From: Arabidopsis thaliana
Lineage: Eukaryota > Streptophyta > Magnoliopsida > Brassicales > Brassicaceae
Direction: 5' to 3'
DNA length: 64,000 bases
Assembly: GCF_000001735.4 (NCBI RefSeq)
Contig: NC_003075.7
Location: forward strand, 13,641,001 to 13,705,000
Below, piece after piece: positions 34,853 through 46,365 of this stretch (its first letter is position 1; each line of letters begins with the position of its first letter). A model generated the notes under the pieces. That model was not told where the DNA came from and ran no database searches. It was given only the letters and a program-made list of their open reading frames with translations. A program made the translations under genes and the position numbers.

Positions 34853-35616
34853 ATGGGGAAGAAGTGTGATTTATGTAACGGTGTTGCAAGAATGTATTGC
34901 GAGTCAGATCAAGCTAGTTTATGTTGGGATTGCGACGGTAAAGTTCACGGCGCTAATTTCTTGGTAGCTAAACACACGCGTTGTCTTCTCTGTAGCGCTT
35001 GTCAGTCTCTTACGCCGTGGAAAGCTACTGGGCTTCGTCTTGGCCCAACTTTCTCCGTCTGCGAGTCATGCGTCGCTCTTAAAAACGCCGGCGGTGGCCG
35101 TGGAAACAGAGTTTTATCGGAGAATCGTGGTCAGGAGGAGGTTAATAGTTTCGAGTCCGAAGAAGATCGGATTAGAGAAGATCACGGTGACGGTGACGAC
35201 GCGGAGTCTTACGATGATGATGAGGAAGAAGATGAGGATGAAGAGTACAGCGACGATGAGGATGAGGATGATGATGAGGATGGTGATGATGAGGAAGCGG
35301 AGAATCAAGTTGTGCCGTGGTCTGCGGCGGCGCAAGTTCCTCCGGTGATGAGTTCTTCATCTTCTGACGGAGGAAGCGGAGGTTCAGTGACGAAGAGGAC
35401 GAGGGCTAGAGAGAATTCAGATCTTCTCTGCTCCGATGTATGGATCTATCTTTTTTAACTATTTTGTCGGGAAATTAACAGAGAAAGTTTTGGTTTTAAT
35501 TATCGGTTTCGTTGTTTTGGAAAATGCAGGATGAGATCGGAAGCTCTTCAGCTCAAGGGTCAAACTATTCTCGGCCGTTGAAGCGATCGGCGTTTAAATC
35601 AACGGTTGTTGTTTAA
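34853..35616 (+). CDS. BBX28: Single-B-box zinc-finger protein BBX28
   Basis: Two exons (34853-35437 and 35530-35616) give 223 aa, the length of BBX28 (At4g27310). The B-box at residues about 4-43 starts CDLCNGVARMYCESD and shows C-x2-C, C-x2-C and terminal His zinc ligands. Further Cys pairs (CLLCSAC, CESCVAL) look like a reduced second box without a full ligand set. Residues about 105-150 form a long Asp/Glu-rich run. The C-terminus RPLKRSAFKSTVVV is basic. There is no CCT domain, as expected for this class. BBX28 is a nuclear partner and negative modulator of HY5 in seedling photomorphogenesis. The ATG at 34853 is the first in frame after the TATA box. Confidence 0.95.
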
Positions 35617-37859
35617 CTCACACTCTACCGTATCGTCAGAATGAACGGCGCCGATACATCGTCTTCTCCGATCTTTGCGATCTCCAAAACAAGAAGAGAT
35701 CTCAGCCGTTGATTCCTTTTTTTTTCTTGTTTAAGTAAATCACCACCGTTCAGTTTTCTGACAATACTTTGTTTTAGAGATGAGGTAGTTTCTTTCTTTC
35801 TTTGAATGTCGTACAAAATCAAATCTTAACTTTTTATTTTTCTTATCAATATCATTATTATGTTGATTTTTTTTTTGTTAATCTACGTAAGTAAATTAAT
35901 TTCGATTCGTAAGTTTATGACTTATGTTATATGATTATATTCAATGGATCAAAAGGAATGGGGGAGAGATTGGTGGCAGATGGACACAATGGTATACACA
36001 TACCGTAAAAATAAAGTATATGATTTGCTTTGTAATTTCGACCACTCAATTGTGGGGACTACAAAGAAAATGAAATTAAATATGATAAAATTTCGAGAGA
36101 TTTTTATAATGTAATGGGTCCTTGAGGTTACATTCATTCGCCAAGAACATTGAACCTGTCATATCTGCCGCGTCTGTGAACTGTGTTTGATGGTCCATAA
36201 AATATTGACACCCCCATGTTTTACCTTATAACGTTATCTCACCATGTTCTTCATTCACATGACAGGATCACATCTTTGTTCACCATAGTTCTTTCGATTT
36301 TAATTTAAAATTTTACTCCTATTGGTTTCGTGTGTGTCATTTGGGTCCTATATACATACATCAAAACCGTTTATCCCTTCTTTTTTTTAACCACTTGATT
36401 CTCTGGCTTACCGAGGAACTGGTGTTGTGGGGGTTGGACAGTTGGGTCTCTCTCGAATTAATTTGAATAAAACATGTGGTTCTCATTTAAACTACATATT
36501 CTTTTAACGCAAATTCTTATATTGTTTCAATTTATAAGTTTTTATACGATTCCAACAAAACAAAACAAAACATTCGAAATTTAAACTCATTATAAAATCG
36601 ATATAAGAAAGTAGAAAATATTTGTTAGGAAATTCGCTGGGTTTCACTATCAACGCATGACTAGCGTCAAATACTTCAACCATTAGTCCATAGTTCCAAT
36701 TCCTAAAGTCAAACCAAAAACCTAACGGATCAGTCTTTATCCCGTACGTTGAGTTTGACTATTAGATTAAACTACACTAATTAACTACAAACCTAACATT
36801 CATTCATTTTATTCAACCATAACGTAATTTACATTCACACGACATCGTCAATTCCAAATATAATAATTCAAAACTGGAAACAGGAGATATGAAACTTGTC
36901 ATTTGAAACTCTATGACTGGATCAATAAATTAAACATGCGAGAGTATAGAAATGATTTTTTGATTAGTTCCATATTTGGTAGCTTCCTCATGAGAAAATG
37001 TATGCATGAGAATCGAGAATTGTCACAATACATATGTGAATTTCTCTTCTCTTCTTTTTGTTCCTTTGTGCTTTTCTTCTAAATTGATTTTCTTGTCATG
37101 ATAATTCTTTAGCAAACTTGTTTTTTTTTCTCTTTTAAGAAACTTTGAGTTGTTAGGGAAAGAGAAGTGCGGAAGAGCTCTAAGTCAGCCAGTGTAGATC
37201 ACAATAATGAAAAAGGAACAATAAAAACATCCTCTGTGCAGATATTTATCTAGAATGGAAACCATGCAAAGAGGACAGAGTTGAGCATATCCTTTTTAAC
37301 ATTAATTCATACCATATTATTATGTGTAAAGTGTGAGTGACATAAATGTTGTAAATAATCTATGTTGTAACATAAATGTTGGAAACGGATGAACAATTAG
37401 TATGAATAATTGAATACTTTGGTCGATTTGTTTTAAGTGTTAAAAACCAAAATAGATTCCATCTTTTAGTATCTCATCGGATATCAAATTAGATTGAAGA
37501 TTAAGGTCATAACCCCAAAAGGGTATTGTTTAAATGTGAAAGTCATACATGGAAAAGGGCATTGTTTAAATGTGAAAATCATACATGGAGAATTATAAGA
37601 AGAACAAGGACTGGGAATAAATAATCCAGAGGAGATTCCAGAGACTTTTCAATATTGCAAAAGATAGCAATAAACAAACACACAAACACACTCCTCTGCA
37701 CAAATCCGTTTTGTTTCATCCATCGTTGTACCTACGAATTCCAAAAGAATAAGAAAAAAACCCGAAAGAATGGTCGGTGGAGACCACTCAAAGTTGAAAA
37801 GGTTGTTTATATTTTACCTGACTGTGAAGAGGGTGAACCTGATGAGATACTAAGGCACT
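35617..37859. other. intergenic, convergent 3' ends of BBX28 and PHOS34
   Basis: AT-rich sequence without a recognisable gene; it includes both 3' UTRs. The only distinct structure is a 36-bp tandem duplication at 37521-37592. Confidence 0.55.
37521..37592. repeat. two-copy 36-bp tandem repeat
   Basis: Two adjacent 36-bp units beginning GGGTATTG and GGGCATTG share ATTGTTTAAATGTGAAA and ATCATACATGGA-type sequence, with three or four substitutions. It lies just past the likely PHOS34 3' end. Confidence 0.85.
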
Positions 37860-39717
37860 TTACTCATCTGTAAAAGGAAGAGGGCTCAATAGTTATTCGC
37901 TTTGGATAATAAAATCATACCCAGACAACCTTGTTTTAATTAATTAGCTTGATGTCAAATATCCTTCTACAAGTGTCAACTTGTAAGAGTTGAAACTAAG
38001 ATTCACAAGAGGAGTCAATCAAGAAAAGATCATGTACATTTTCTTTTGCAAACCTAGGCTTTGACAATTCATAGCTATTTTGCATCATCTTACGCACAGT
38101 TATCATATGTCTAGAAAAGTGTATAACAAAGGCTGTCTTAGCAATAGACTAGCTAGATCAAACAAAGAGAAGTGCTTATGATTTCTATATCACTCTATTC
38201 TCAAGTTTTTCCCTAGTCAAGTTTTACAAAATGCCACCAACCAGATATTTTCTCTAATTTACTGAAAAGGAGTTTCGCCAGGAAGCACAGGAGATTTGTC
38301 TCTTCTCTTCTTTATCAAGTCAAGAATTGTGAAACTTTGCTTACTATTACTCCAAACCAGATCAAATATAGAAAAGAGTCAAGAGATCACCCAAAAAAAA
38401 AAACCTTTCTTGGTGGGGGCCAAACGCAATTTTCTTCTAGACTGAGAGGTATCAAGAATATTCGAATTGAAACACAACCAGTTTTAGTAAAGAAGAGCAA
38501 AAGCAGTGTAGGAAAATCATGAAGTGAGAAAACGTTGAAGTTCATTTCCATACTTGCTCTTGCATTGCAGTGAAAATTTCCAAAAACTTCTAGATAGTCA
38601 TCAAAAATGGCTACGAAATTTAACATACACTCAACAAAGCAACAGACACAAAAAAAATATGGAAAAATCAAATACTTTTCGATACTAAAGCAGAAAGTTA
38701 AGTAACCGGCTCATTCGTAAAACCACTCCTACAAGGTGAAACAGAGTCGAGCAAATTAAAAGTCACAATACTCTAATTTCTGAAGACGAATCATAGAAAG
38801 ATCTAAGTTTTACAAGTTTCCATCATTGGCAATCTCTAGAAAACACAAAGCTAAGGTATTCAGAACAATTCCAAAAACTTATGCCACCACCACCAACCTT
38901 ATATAGCAAGTCAACGAGAGAAAGTAATGAATGGATCCTAACCTTTGATGTGTTCATGATGATCGGAAGCAGCAGCAGCAATCTTAGCCTCATGATCTTC
39001 ATCATCATCATCGTCATCATCCCTACGTGATTTAACAGTGACAATAGCTTCCCTGGTAGCTCCAACATTCCCAGGAGGAGCAGGACCATCACGATCATCA
39101 GGATATCTAACAACAACAACAGGACAAACACAATGGTGAACACAATAATCACTAACAGAGCCAAGCTTGCCATCACTTCCTCTCTTCTCAGCACCAAATC
39201 CTCTGCTTCCCATTATCACGGCGCTTAGATTAAGCCTTTCAGTCTCTAAGCAAAGCCTCTCTCTCATATCGTGATCTTTCACTATATGGATCTTATGAGG
39301 AAACCCAGCTTCCTTCAACGGCTTCGCTAGATCCGCTACTTTGGAAGAAGTAAACGCATCGAAATCTTCCTGACTAGGCTTCGGCTGAGCTCCGGGATCG
39401 GTAGCGGCGGAAGGAGGAGGAGGAGTTTGGAGAGGGAGAGGTCCCCAATCGGCGCCGAAGAGAACGGAGGTTGGAGAAACGTGGAGAATGACGACGGCGT
39501 CTCCGGGACGGATGTAATGATCGACAGCCCAGCGAACAGCGAAAGCGCTTTCTTCGGAAAGGTCAACGGCGACTCCGATCTTACGGCGAGCACCGGCGGT
39601 TGGGGTAGGAGTAGCGGCGGAAGGAGTGGAGGAAGAGTGGTGGTGAGAGTGACGAGGAGATGAAGGATGGTGGATCTTGATGTTAGGGAGATGAGGATAA
39701 TCGGAATCTGGATTCAT
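37860..39717 (-). CDS. PHOS34: Universal stress protein PHOS34
   Basis: Exon 1 is 38943-39717. A terminal coding exon of only 8 bases (37860-37867, completing Asp-Glu-stop) follows a 1075-bp intron with donor AAAG|GTTAGG and acceptor TTTACAG. This gives 260 aa, the length I recall for PHOS34 (At4g27320). Reading through the donor would instead stop after 259 aa at 38938. The UspA domain (about 45-215) carries the ATP-binding signature MGSRGFGAEKRGSDGKLGS and ends CPVVVVRYPDD. The N-terminus is His/Pro/Ser-rich with a Ser20-Pro site; PHOS32 and PHOS34 are known phosphoproteins in pathogen-elicitor signalling. A run of seven to eight Asp lies near the C-terminus. The short last exon is the least certain part. 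Confidence 0.88.
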
Positions 39718-41326
39718 GATCGTCTTCTTCTTCTTCTCTGCTTTGATTCAACAATTTATAGAAACTTTTGACTATTTTCCGATCGAGAGGAAGATGATGA
39801 TGATGATGAAGAAGAGAGAGCCGTGTTTGTCAGTTTTAATTAGTTTACAAATTAATTTATAAGTGTAATTAATTGCTAATTGTTTGGATAATGGATGTAT
39901 TAAATTGTCAAGAAGTTGAAAATTACGAGAACGTGCTGAGCAGCTGCTTATTGAGGAATCATAGGGAACTGTTTTATCTTATCAGTTTACTTTTATAATG
40001 GGCCGTGTGTTTTGATATTAAGGCCCATATGTGTTTTGTCAAACAATGACTTTATCAGTATGTCAAATTTGCTGAGCAATTGTTGTCGATCGTATTTGTT
40101 TATTTGTATTTTTAAAATAATGATCTAAGACCGAATCTAACTATTTTCAAACATAAGAGTTGTGATGAATAATTTTTCCGTAATACATGGATTTACGGAT
40201 GGTTCTATTTGCATTACATCCACAATGAATAATTTTATCTATAATACATGAAATCACGATGAAAGATTGTACATACAGTACGCTATAACTTTCAATAACT
40301 TGGTTTTCTCCATAATAACTTAGGTTTTTGCCATAAACTTTGTGTAGAAATTTTCTTTTTAGAAATATTGAACTACTGGATATTGAACTTTTTTTGGTTA
40401 GACTTCTATAGTATTGTTTCCTATTCTGTTTTTATTTTCGGTGAAAAACATTTAAACTACTAAAAAATCAGTGAAATAGCCGTTCAGAAAAACATTTTAA
40501 GTTTTAATTAACTATATAGTTCGATTTTTATCCCCCTAAAAAAAAAAAAAAAAACCATCGAGTTAATTTTTGCATATCTGTTTTAATAAATTTAAACATC
40601 TAACTAATTTTAGCCGAACTAAAATCAATAAAAAAGCATCCCAAAAATAATTGATAAAATTTCATATTTTCTATAAATAAACAAAGCAAAATCAATCAAC
40701 TTATAAAAAGAAGATAAACTCAAAATTCTCATTGGCCAATTTTTAAAGTAGTTTATACTGTACTAAATTTATAATTCTGATCCAAAACAAAACAGTACGT
40801 ACCAAACACATGTATAAATTTTATAAATCGAAAACGAAGCTGTACATCCCATATGCTATGCAATGACATTAATTGGAAAAGCTATAAACAAGAGCAATTT
40901 GATACATTTATCTCACACCAGATAACAAGATTAATCAGATATGCATGACACCGTTTCGAAAACCGAGGATTAATTAGGTGATAACATGAATCATGACAGG
41001 ATCATTGCCTAACTAAAGAAACACAAAATGGATACAAGCCCCAAGATCTGACACAACTTTAGAGAGAGAGAGGGAGAGAGAAGTTTCATGACAACAATTA
41101 AGGAAGAGAACAGAACATATATGTCTGAGTGTTTAGGTTAGAATCTCATAATAAACAACCAAAAGGGTAATCCAAAAGCTGAATCTTTCTTTCGACTCAG
41201 CTCTCAGATGCATACACCAAAAAAGGCTCTCTCTTTTTTTTCTTCTGTTTCTTACTTTCATCTACTTAAAATGTTTTTTCTTTAAAGAGACGATTTTGTT
41301 TAAATCAATATAGAAAGATAAAACAT
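39718..41326. other. intergenic: PHOS34 promoter and SPL 3' flank
   Basis: The left part holds the PHOS34 5' leader and promoter with TGGGCC at 39999-40004 and GGCCCA at 40022-40027. The middle is AT-rich without features. The right part is the SPL/NZZ 3' UTR and flank with a CArG box. Confidence 0.55.
41217..41226. promoter_or_regulatory. perfect CArG box 3' of SPL/NZZ
   Basis: CCAAAAAAGG fits CC(A/T)6GG exactly and lies 101 bp beyond the SPL stop codon. MADS-domain proteins bind CArG boxes. AGAMOUS is reported to activate SPL directly through a CArG-like site in the 3' region of the gene, so this is a strong candidate for that site. Confidence 0.7.
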
Positions 41327-42459
41327 TTAAAGCTTCAAGGACAAATCAATGGTATTAGGACTGCAATCACCTACGAGTGACGACGTTTTAGCCACCACTG
41401 AAACTCTTTCACCATATTTCCCCGGAAAAAACTCGTACTCCTTCACACCTCCTGATCCATTTCTAGGGTTTCCTTCCATGTAGCTCCCAAATTCCTCCAT
41501 TGGTCCCTAAACCCACCAGTTAAATCAAATAAGATCAACAGTTATATACATATATACCTATATATGAGTATTAATAAATGGACTATACTTAGTACCGTAT
41601 GATTTGTTGCCTCGTTGAAATAAGGATTAATAGTAGTACTAGAAGCAGAAACTGAAGCTGCTCTAGCGATTCTATGATCATAAAGGAAACCTTGGCTCCT
41701 CTGATGATGATCTGATTGAAGAAGATACTGATCGTAGCCGTTCATCGGAGGAGGAATCATTGTGTATTTCGAAAATCCACCACCGTTGGATCGAACTACA
41801 TTATTCTGATCACCATCCAAACGTTTCTTCTGCAGTTTTTTACATAAATAAAAATCAAAACTTTTTCAAGTGCAAAAACTATATATATATCAATCATGTT
41901 GATGAAAACGATTAAAAAACAAACAAACCTTGAAGCAAGTGTCACAGCGATTATTGGAAGAAGCGTTAAACATTTGAGGATTTGAGATTGAAGAGAGCTC
42001 ATGAGTAGTGGAGGAGGTCTCAACAAAACCCCATGGAGAAATAACCGGGTCGATCATAACCTGACCCGACCCGACTCCACCACAATAGATCCTGTTGCTC
42101 CCGAGTGAGCTTGGGAAGCCTTGTAGCACAACACCCGGGTCTACCGGTACGGGTAAACGGGTAGCGTTGTTAGAGATCGATGCTACTGATGACGTGTCTC
42201 CGACTGTGGCGGCGGCGAGTTGCTTCTTTTCTTCTTCGATTCTCTGACGCTCGAGCTTTGCTACACCCATTCCTCTCAACGTTGGTTTCTTCTGTTTTTG
42301 CTGACCTGTCTTCGATCCTGGTTTCCGACCACGACTCTTCAGTGTCTCTGTCCGGATCTCGCCGGAGCTGTTGACGACAAGACGGGTGTTTCTCAGAAGA
42401 TCGTTTGGGTTTCCGACGGAGTTTTGATCTGTTGACATGAAGAAGAGAGAAGTCGCCAT
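41327..42459 (-). CDS. SPL: SPOROCYTELESS/NOZZLE transcriptional regulator
   Basis: Three exons (41929-42459, 41596-41829, 41327-41506), all in phase 0, give 314 aa, the known length of SPL/NZZ (At4g27330). A basic nuclear-localisation and DNA-binding-like segment (KSRGRKPGSKTGQQKQKKP, about 42-60) precedes a short charged helix (GVAKLERQRIEEEKKQL). The last residues IDLSLKL form an EAR repression motif. SPL acts in the nucleus to start sporocyte formation in anthers and ovules, and is described as an adaptor recruiting TOPLESS co-repressors through this motif to inhibit TCP factors. Introns are short (99 and 89 bp). The 3' CArG box fits known AGAMOUS control. Confidence 0.96.
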
Positions 42460-43469
42460 TGATGATGATCTTCTTCTCGGAACTCTTTTTAGATAGAGAG
42501 AGAGAAGGGAAGAGGTAAAGACGAAAGCTTTAAGTGTGTGTGTTTTGTTTCTGCTCTCTTTTTGTGTGTGTGTATCTCTTTAGTGTTCATATACTAGCTC
42601 AGGCAAAGTACTTACCTGTGTTTTTATTTTCTGTTATTTCCAGGTACTATATGCGGATAAACGTATCTTTATTTCTTTTTTACTTTTTACCCCCTATAGT
42701 AGATTAAATTAAAGTATTTTTCAAAAAGATTAGTAAAGTATATCATAAATTCATAATACGTATTCTTATTTTATACTTTCTTAGTCTTATTAACCTTAGA
42801 TGTTATAAATTCCCTTAGCACTTGCATGCATTTTTAACTTATGTGTGTATAGTCGTATAGATGTTCAATTTGTCAATATTAGTGGGTGTAAGTCAAGAGA
42901 CGTTGAAAAAAATGCATTATTTGATGTTAATATGGTCATGAAAAGGAACAACTGAAATAAATAAAAAAGAGAGTTTGTAACTGAAAACTATGTTATATAG
43001 CATGAATGTATGATTTGATTGATGTTGTTATCCATGCATTGGATCGTGGAAGAAATTCAACATTATAGTATGATAGTTAGTTATCTTTGGTTCTGTCCAT
43101 TAAATGGTATTTTTTATTCTTTCTATAATCTTCAATTACTCCTTAATTAATTAACCTACCTCTTAATATATAGAGTTTTGACTAAATAACTAGATATGGA
43201 ATACTATGCTGTACATCTATAATACTAGTATCGGTGTAAAGAGTAAAGTGGGACGAATTCTCACTTTGCAACGAATATGATTAGTTTGTGAAACAGATCA
43301 AAGATATAATGATTTATAGTTTTTAAGAATTTAAAGGAGTAACAACAGAACAAGGTTTCAAATCCTTTATTTTCTTACATCTTTTGGGCGAAGAATGTAG
43401 AAAAAAAACAAAAACTCAAAGCTATTTATTTACTTGTTCCTGATAAAAAAAATCAGAGATTGTGATAAT

Positions 43470-43690
43470 CCCTACCATGGAGACAGCAAATCGGAGATTG
43501 TCGCTACTCGCATAGGCTCAGTCGTGAGGTGAGAAACACTGTCCAATAGTAACAGCGCGTGCATCACATTGCAAAGAATATAGTACCCGCGGATCGAGGA
43601 CAGGTGTCGGGACGTTAGACCATTCGCCGATTGTAGCGAGCAAGGTCTGGGACAACGTGATTTTACTCAGCTCATATCAACTAAAATAAG
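43470..43690. other. GC-richer non-coding island
   Basis: About 220 bp with many CpG and GC runs (for example CAGCGCGTGC and ACCCGCGGATCGAGG) stands out from very AT-rich flanks. No ORF, tRNA cloverleaf or snoRNA boxes are apparent. Short similar stretches on opposite sides (GATTGTCGCTAC and GATTGTAGCGAG) hint at a degenerate repeat, possibly an old element fragment. Confidence 0.3.
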
Positions 43691-44985
43691 CAAGTCCAGT
43701 TACAGTCGCAGACTCGCAGTTATATGTATTTTTTTTTTCTTCAAAAACAAATTTTTATTTACTTTGACTAATGTGATATGTATATGAATATATGATAAAT
43801 ACGACGAGTAAGCTTAAAAACTCACTATACTTAGCTGACAAATAAAATACTAAATACAAAACGAAAATTAATATATTTGACATTTATTTGAAAAAGTTAG
43901 CTTTCGGTATTTGAAAAAAAAAATCGAGAGATAGTTATTGCTTCACATGAGAGGAGGACGAAAGCAAAAAGAATAGCATGAGAGACGTGAATTACGAGAA
44001 GGGTTTGGAGCTACGGAGTAGAGTAGAAATGATGGCTGCATCATATAAGGAAACATTTTAAAGCTGCCTCCATGTTAATCTTGGCTTCAGCCCAATACCT
44101 ACTATTAGAAAATTTTAATTATCTTAATACAAAGTTTGTTTTATATGGATATTCTCAATACAAGTCTTAAGAGAAGCCCCACTGAAGTAATTATACATTA
44201 CTATGTGTTGAGATTTCGTTTTTTTTTTATATAAATGAAGTAACCAGATGAGATGTTGTACATCTTAAATGGCTATTATATGATCTACGTAACCGTTGTA
44301 AATGTATACTAGCTAATAATAAAACGTACGTTGTTAAACAAAAAAGAAATACAAATATATTTAATTATTTCTCCATTATGTATCTTATTTTTTCTAGTTA
44401 TCAGTATTTACTCGATTCCAAAGGTACTTCGAATTACCTTTGCTAAGTACGTTTTCTGAGTAAAGTTATCATATAACACTCAAATAACCTTTTTTACCCC
44501 CAAACAAAACAACTTCAATATGTATCTTCATAAGTTCATATATTTATAAAACAAATTACTCACTTCTTATACTCAAAACATTCATGAGTGACATGCAAAT
44601 TCACTCTGCGGTTAGCGAGATTTTGTTATACGTAGATAATTAAGAAGAAAAATAAAATCTGAATTAATCACTGGAAATAAATCCAAACGGCATGACCAAC
44701 CCAACATTGCAACATACCTACACTGTTGCTATAAGCCTAGAATGACACGCGAGATGATAATAGAATTACACTAAATCGAAATAAATCAATATCGAAAGAT
44801 TTTATTTCTACCAAGTTTAATTTGTTCAAAAATAAATGGAAGTATATGCTTTCTATTTCGGAAAATAGCTAGATAAACTTTGATATAGATACCGCGTAGA
44901 TTGTATTGTGGGCTAGGACAAGGAACTGGTAGGGCAAAGGACGAAAGAGGGGACCCCACATGTGCTTTCATGTTAAGTTACGGAT

Positions 44986-45022
44986 AGTGGTCCAACTGAC
45001 ACGTGTCATCACGGGGACCACT
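44986..45022. promoter_or_regulatory. nested palindrome with G-box centre
   Basis: An 8-bp inverted repeat, AGTGGTCC (44986-44993) and GGACCACT (45015-45022), encloses a perfect 12-bp palindrome, TGACACGTGTCA (44997-45008). The right arm with its preceding G reads GGGACCAC, matching the class II TCP consensus GTGGNCCC on the other strand. The inner part contains an ABRE/G-box. It lies 2.5 kb upstream of SPL. Confidence 0.5.
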
Positions 45023-45454
45023 TTAGATGGTCATTGGGCGGCTACTACTAGGGTTTTTTTTCCGGCACGTGTAAAGAAGAACCGAAGCGTGTGAAGGTTT
45101 GATTTATATTGCTGGGTTTAGGCAGGCATAGAAAGATTCTTGGGATCCGTGAAGCATATTGTGTTCCTTTCTAGAATGATTGGATCTTTCTCTTCTGTTT
45201 TTTTTACTTCTCCTCCTATTAGATGATAGAGCCAAAGAAAATAAATAAATATTATTCTCTTTGGTTATTGCAAATGAAATTATTTATGTTTCATAACACT
45301 GTTTAACTTAGTTCATAGAATGTTGTTGGCTGCCATTTTAAAAGCTCTGCGAATCCTCATAATACAACCTATCACTCCATTTTGATTTCTCTTTGAGATC
45401 TCTCTAATACAAATTGATAGTATATGCACACTGTGAAGTAAAATAAATGTAGAC

Positions 45455-45900
45455 AAGAGACTATATAGAGGACAAAAGGAGGCAGAGTAGGTGAATAAAT
45501 GAGTGAGTTTTTGGGAAGTGTAAAAAAGAATTCTGAGAAAATGAAAATATAAGAAAAAGAAGAAAAGATAGTAACTGTTAGTTTTGGCTTTATACATCAT
45601 CTTCCTTATCTATCTATTTTCATACAAACTTGCAAACCCTTCCTTAAACCTCCTTTTGGACCACCTCTCTCTTTCCCTCTCTCATCTTATTTTTTCTTTC
45701 TTCTTTTCTAAGAATTTAATTTTCCAAGATTTTCTATTATCATTACTTTAGATCTCTCAATCTCCAACTGAGATTCTCTCCCTCCCCTCACTCAGTACAG
45801 TTGTAGACCCCCTATTCAACAACTATACTACAGCTTTGCCTTTGTCTCTAGATTCTTCAATTCTCAATCTCACCAAAACCAATAAACAAGATATGAAAAT
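45455..45900 (+). promoter_or_regulatory. TATA plus CT-rich leader-like sequence with no known gene
   Basis: CTATATAGAGG near 45460 and, further on, a C/T-rich stretch (about 45640-45800) resemble an Arabidopsis promoter and 5' leader on the plus strand. No substantial ORF follows before the minus-strand methyltransferase gene. It could be a non-coding RNA start, or 3' flank with biased composition. Confidence 0.25.
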
Positions 45901-46365
45901 GTGCTCAATATTGTTTAATTTTAAGTTTAGTTAGTATAGTAACAATTAACATTATTCTTGATCAAACTTACAAGTATAAAGTTAGATATGGAACAAGGAG
46001 GACTAAGGAAGTACAAGGTTTTTTTTTCTTTTTCTTTCTATGTTAAAACTTGAAAGTAAAGATTTGGAATGGAGGGACAGGATCAGAGACAATGTTGAAA
46101 TCTGGACCGTCCAATAGGCAGAGACAAATCTGAGCACCAGATATTCTGTGTCCAAGAGTAGAAAGCTTTTAAATAGGGTTTTGTGACTTCGTGTTGTGAG
46201 AAATGTTTTTTCAATATTAAATAATGTAACAAAAGCTATTGTCACTTTCACTTGTTAGTTGTCTTGTTCTTCAACAAAGACACTGCAAGTATTACTGGCT
46301 GCAGTACAATAAAATATTTCGTATTTGCAAATATGCCCCTATATTCAGCCATGTATTGCATTCTA

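Larger units (their letters stand above)
42460..46365. other. 3.9 kb intergenic region upstream of SPL/NZZ
   Basis: It holds the SPL promoter on the left and the methyltransferase 3' UTR on the right. Distinct structures inside are a GC-richer island without ORF at about 43470-43690, a nested palindrome at 44986-45022, and a promoter-plus-leader-like stretch at about 45455-45900. I see no protein gene. Confidence 0.5.

Noticed and set aside
35040..35348. 102-codon Arg/Met-rich plus-strand ORF in BBX28
   Set aside because: Out-of-frame reading of the acidic GAT/GAG-rich stretch.
38823..39197. 124-codon minus-strand ORF inside PHOS34
   Set aside because: Leu/Met-rich out-of-frame shadow of the PHOS34 coding exon.
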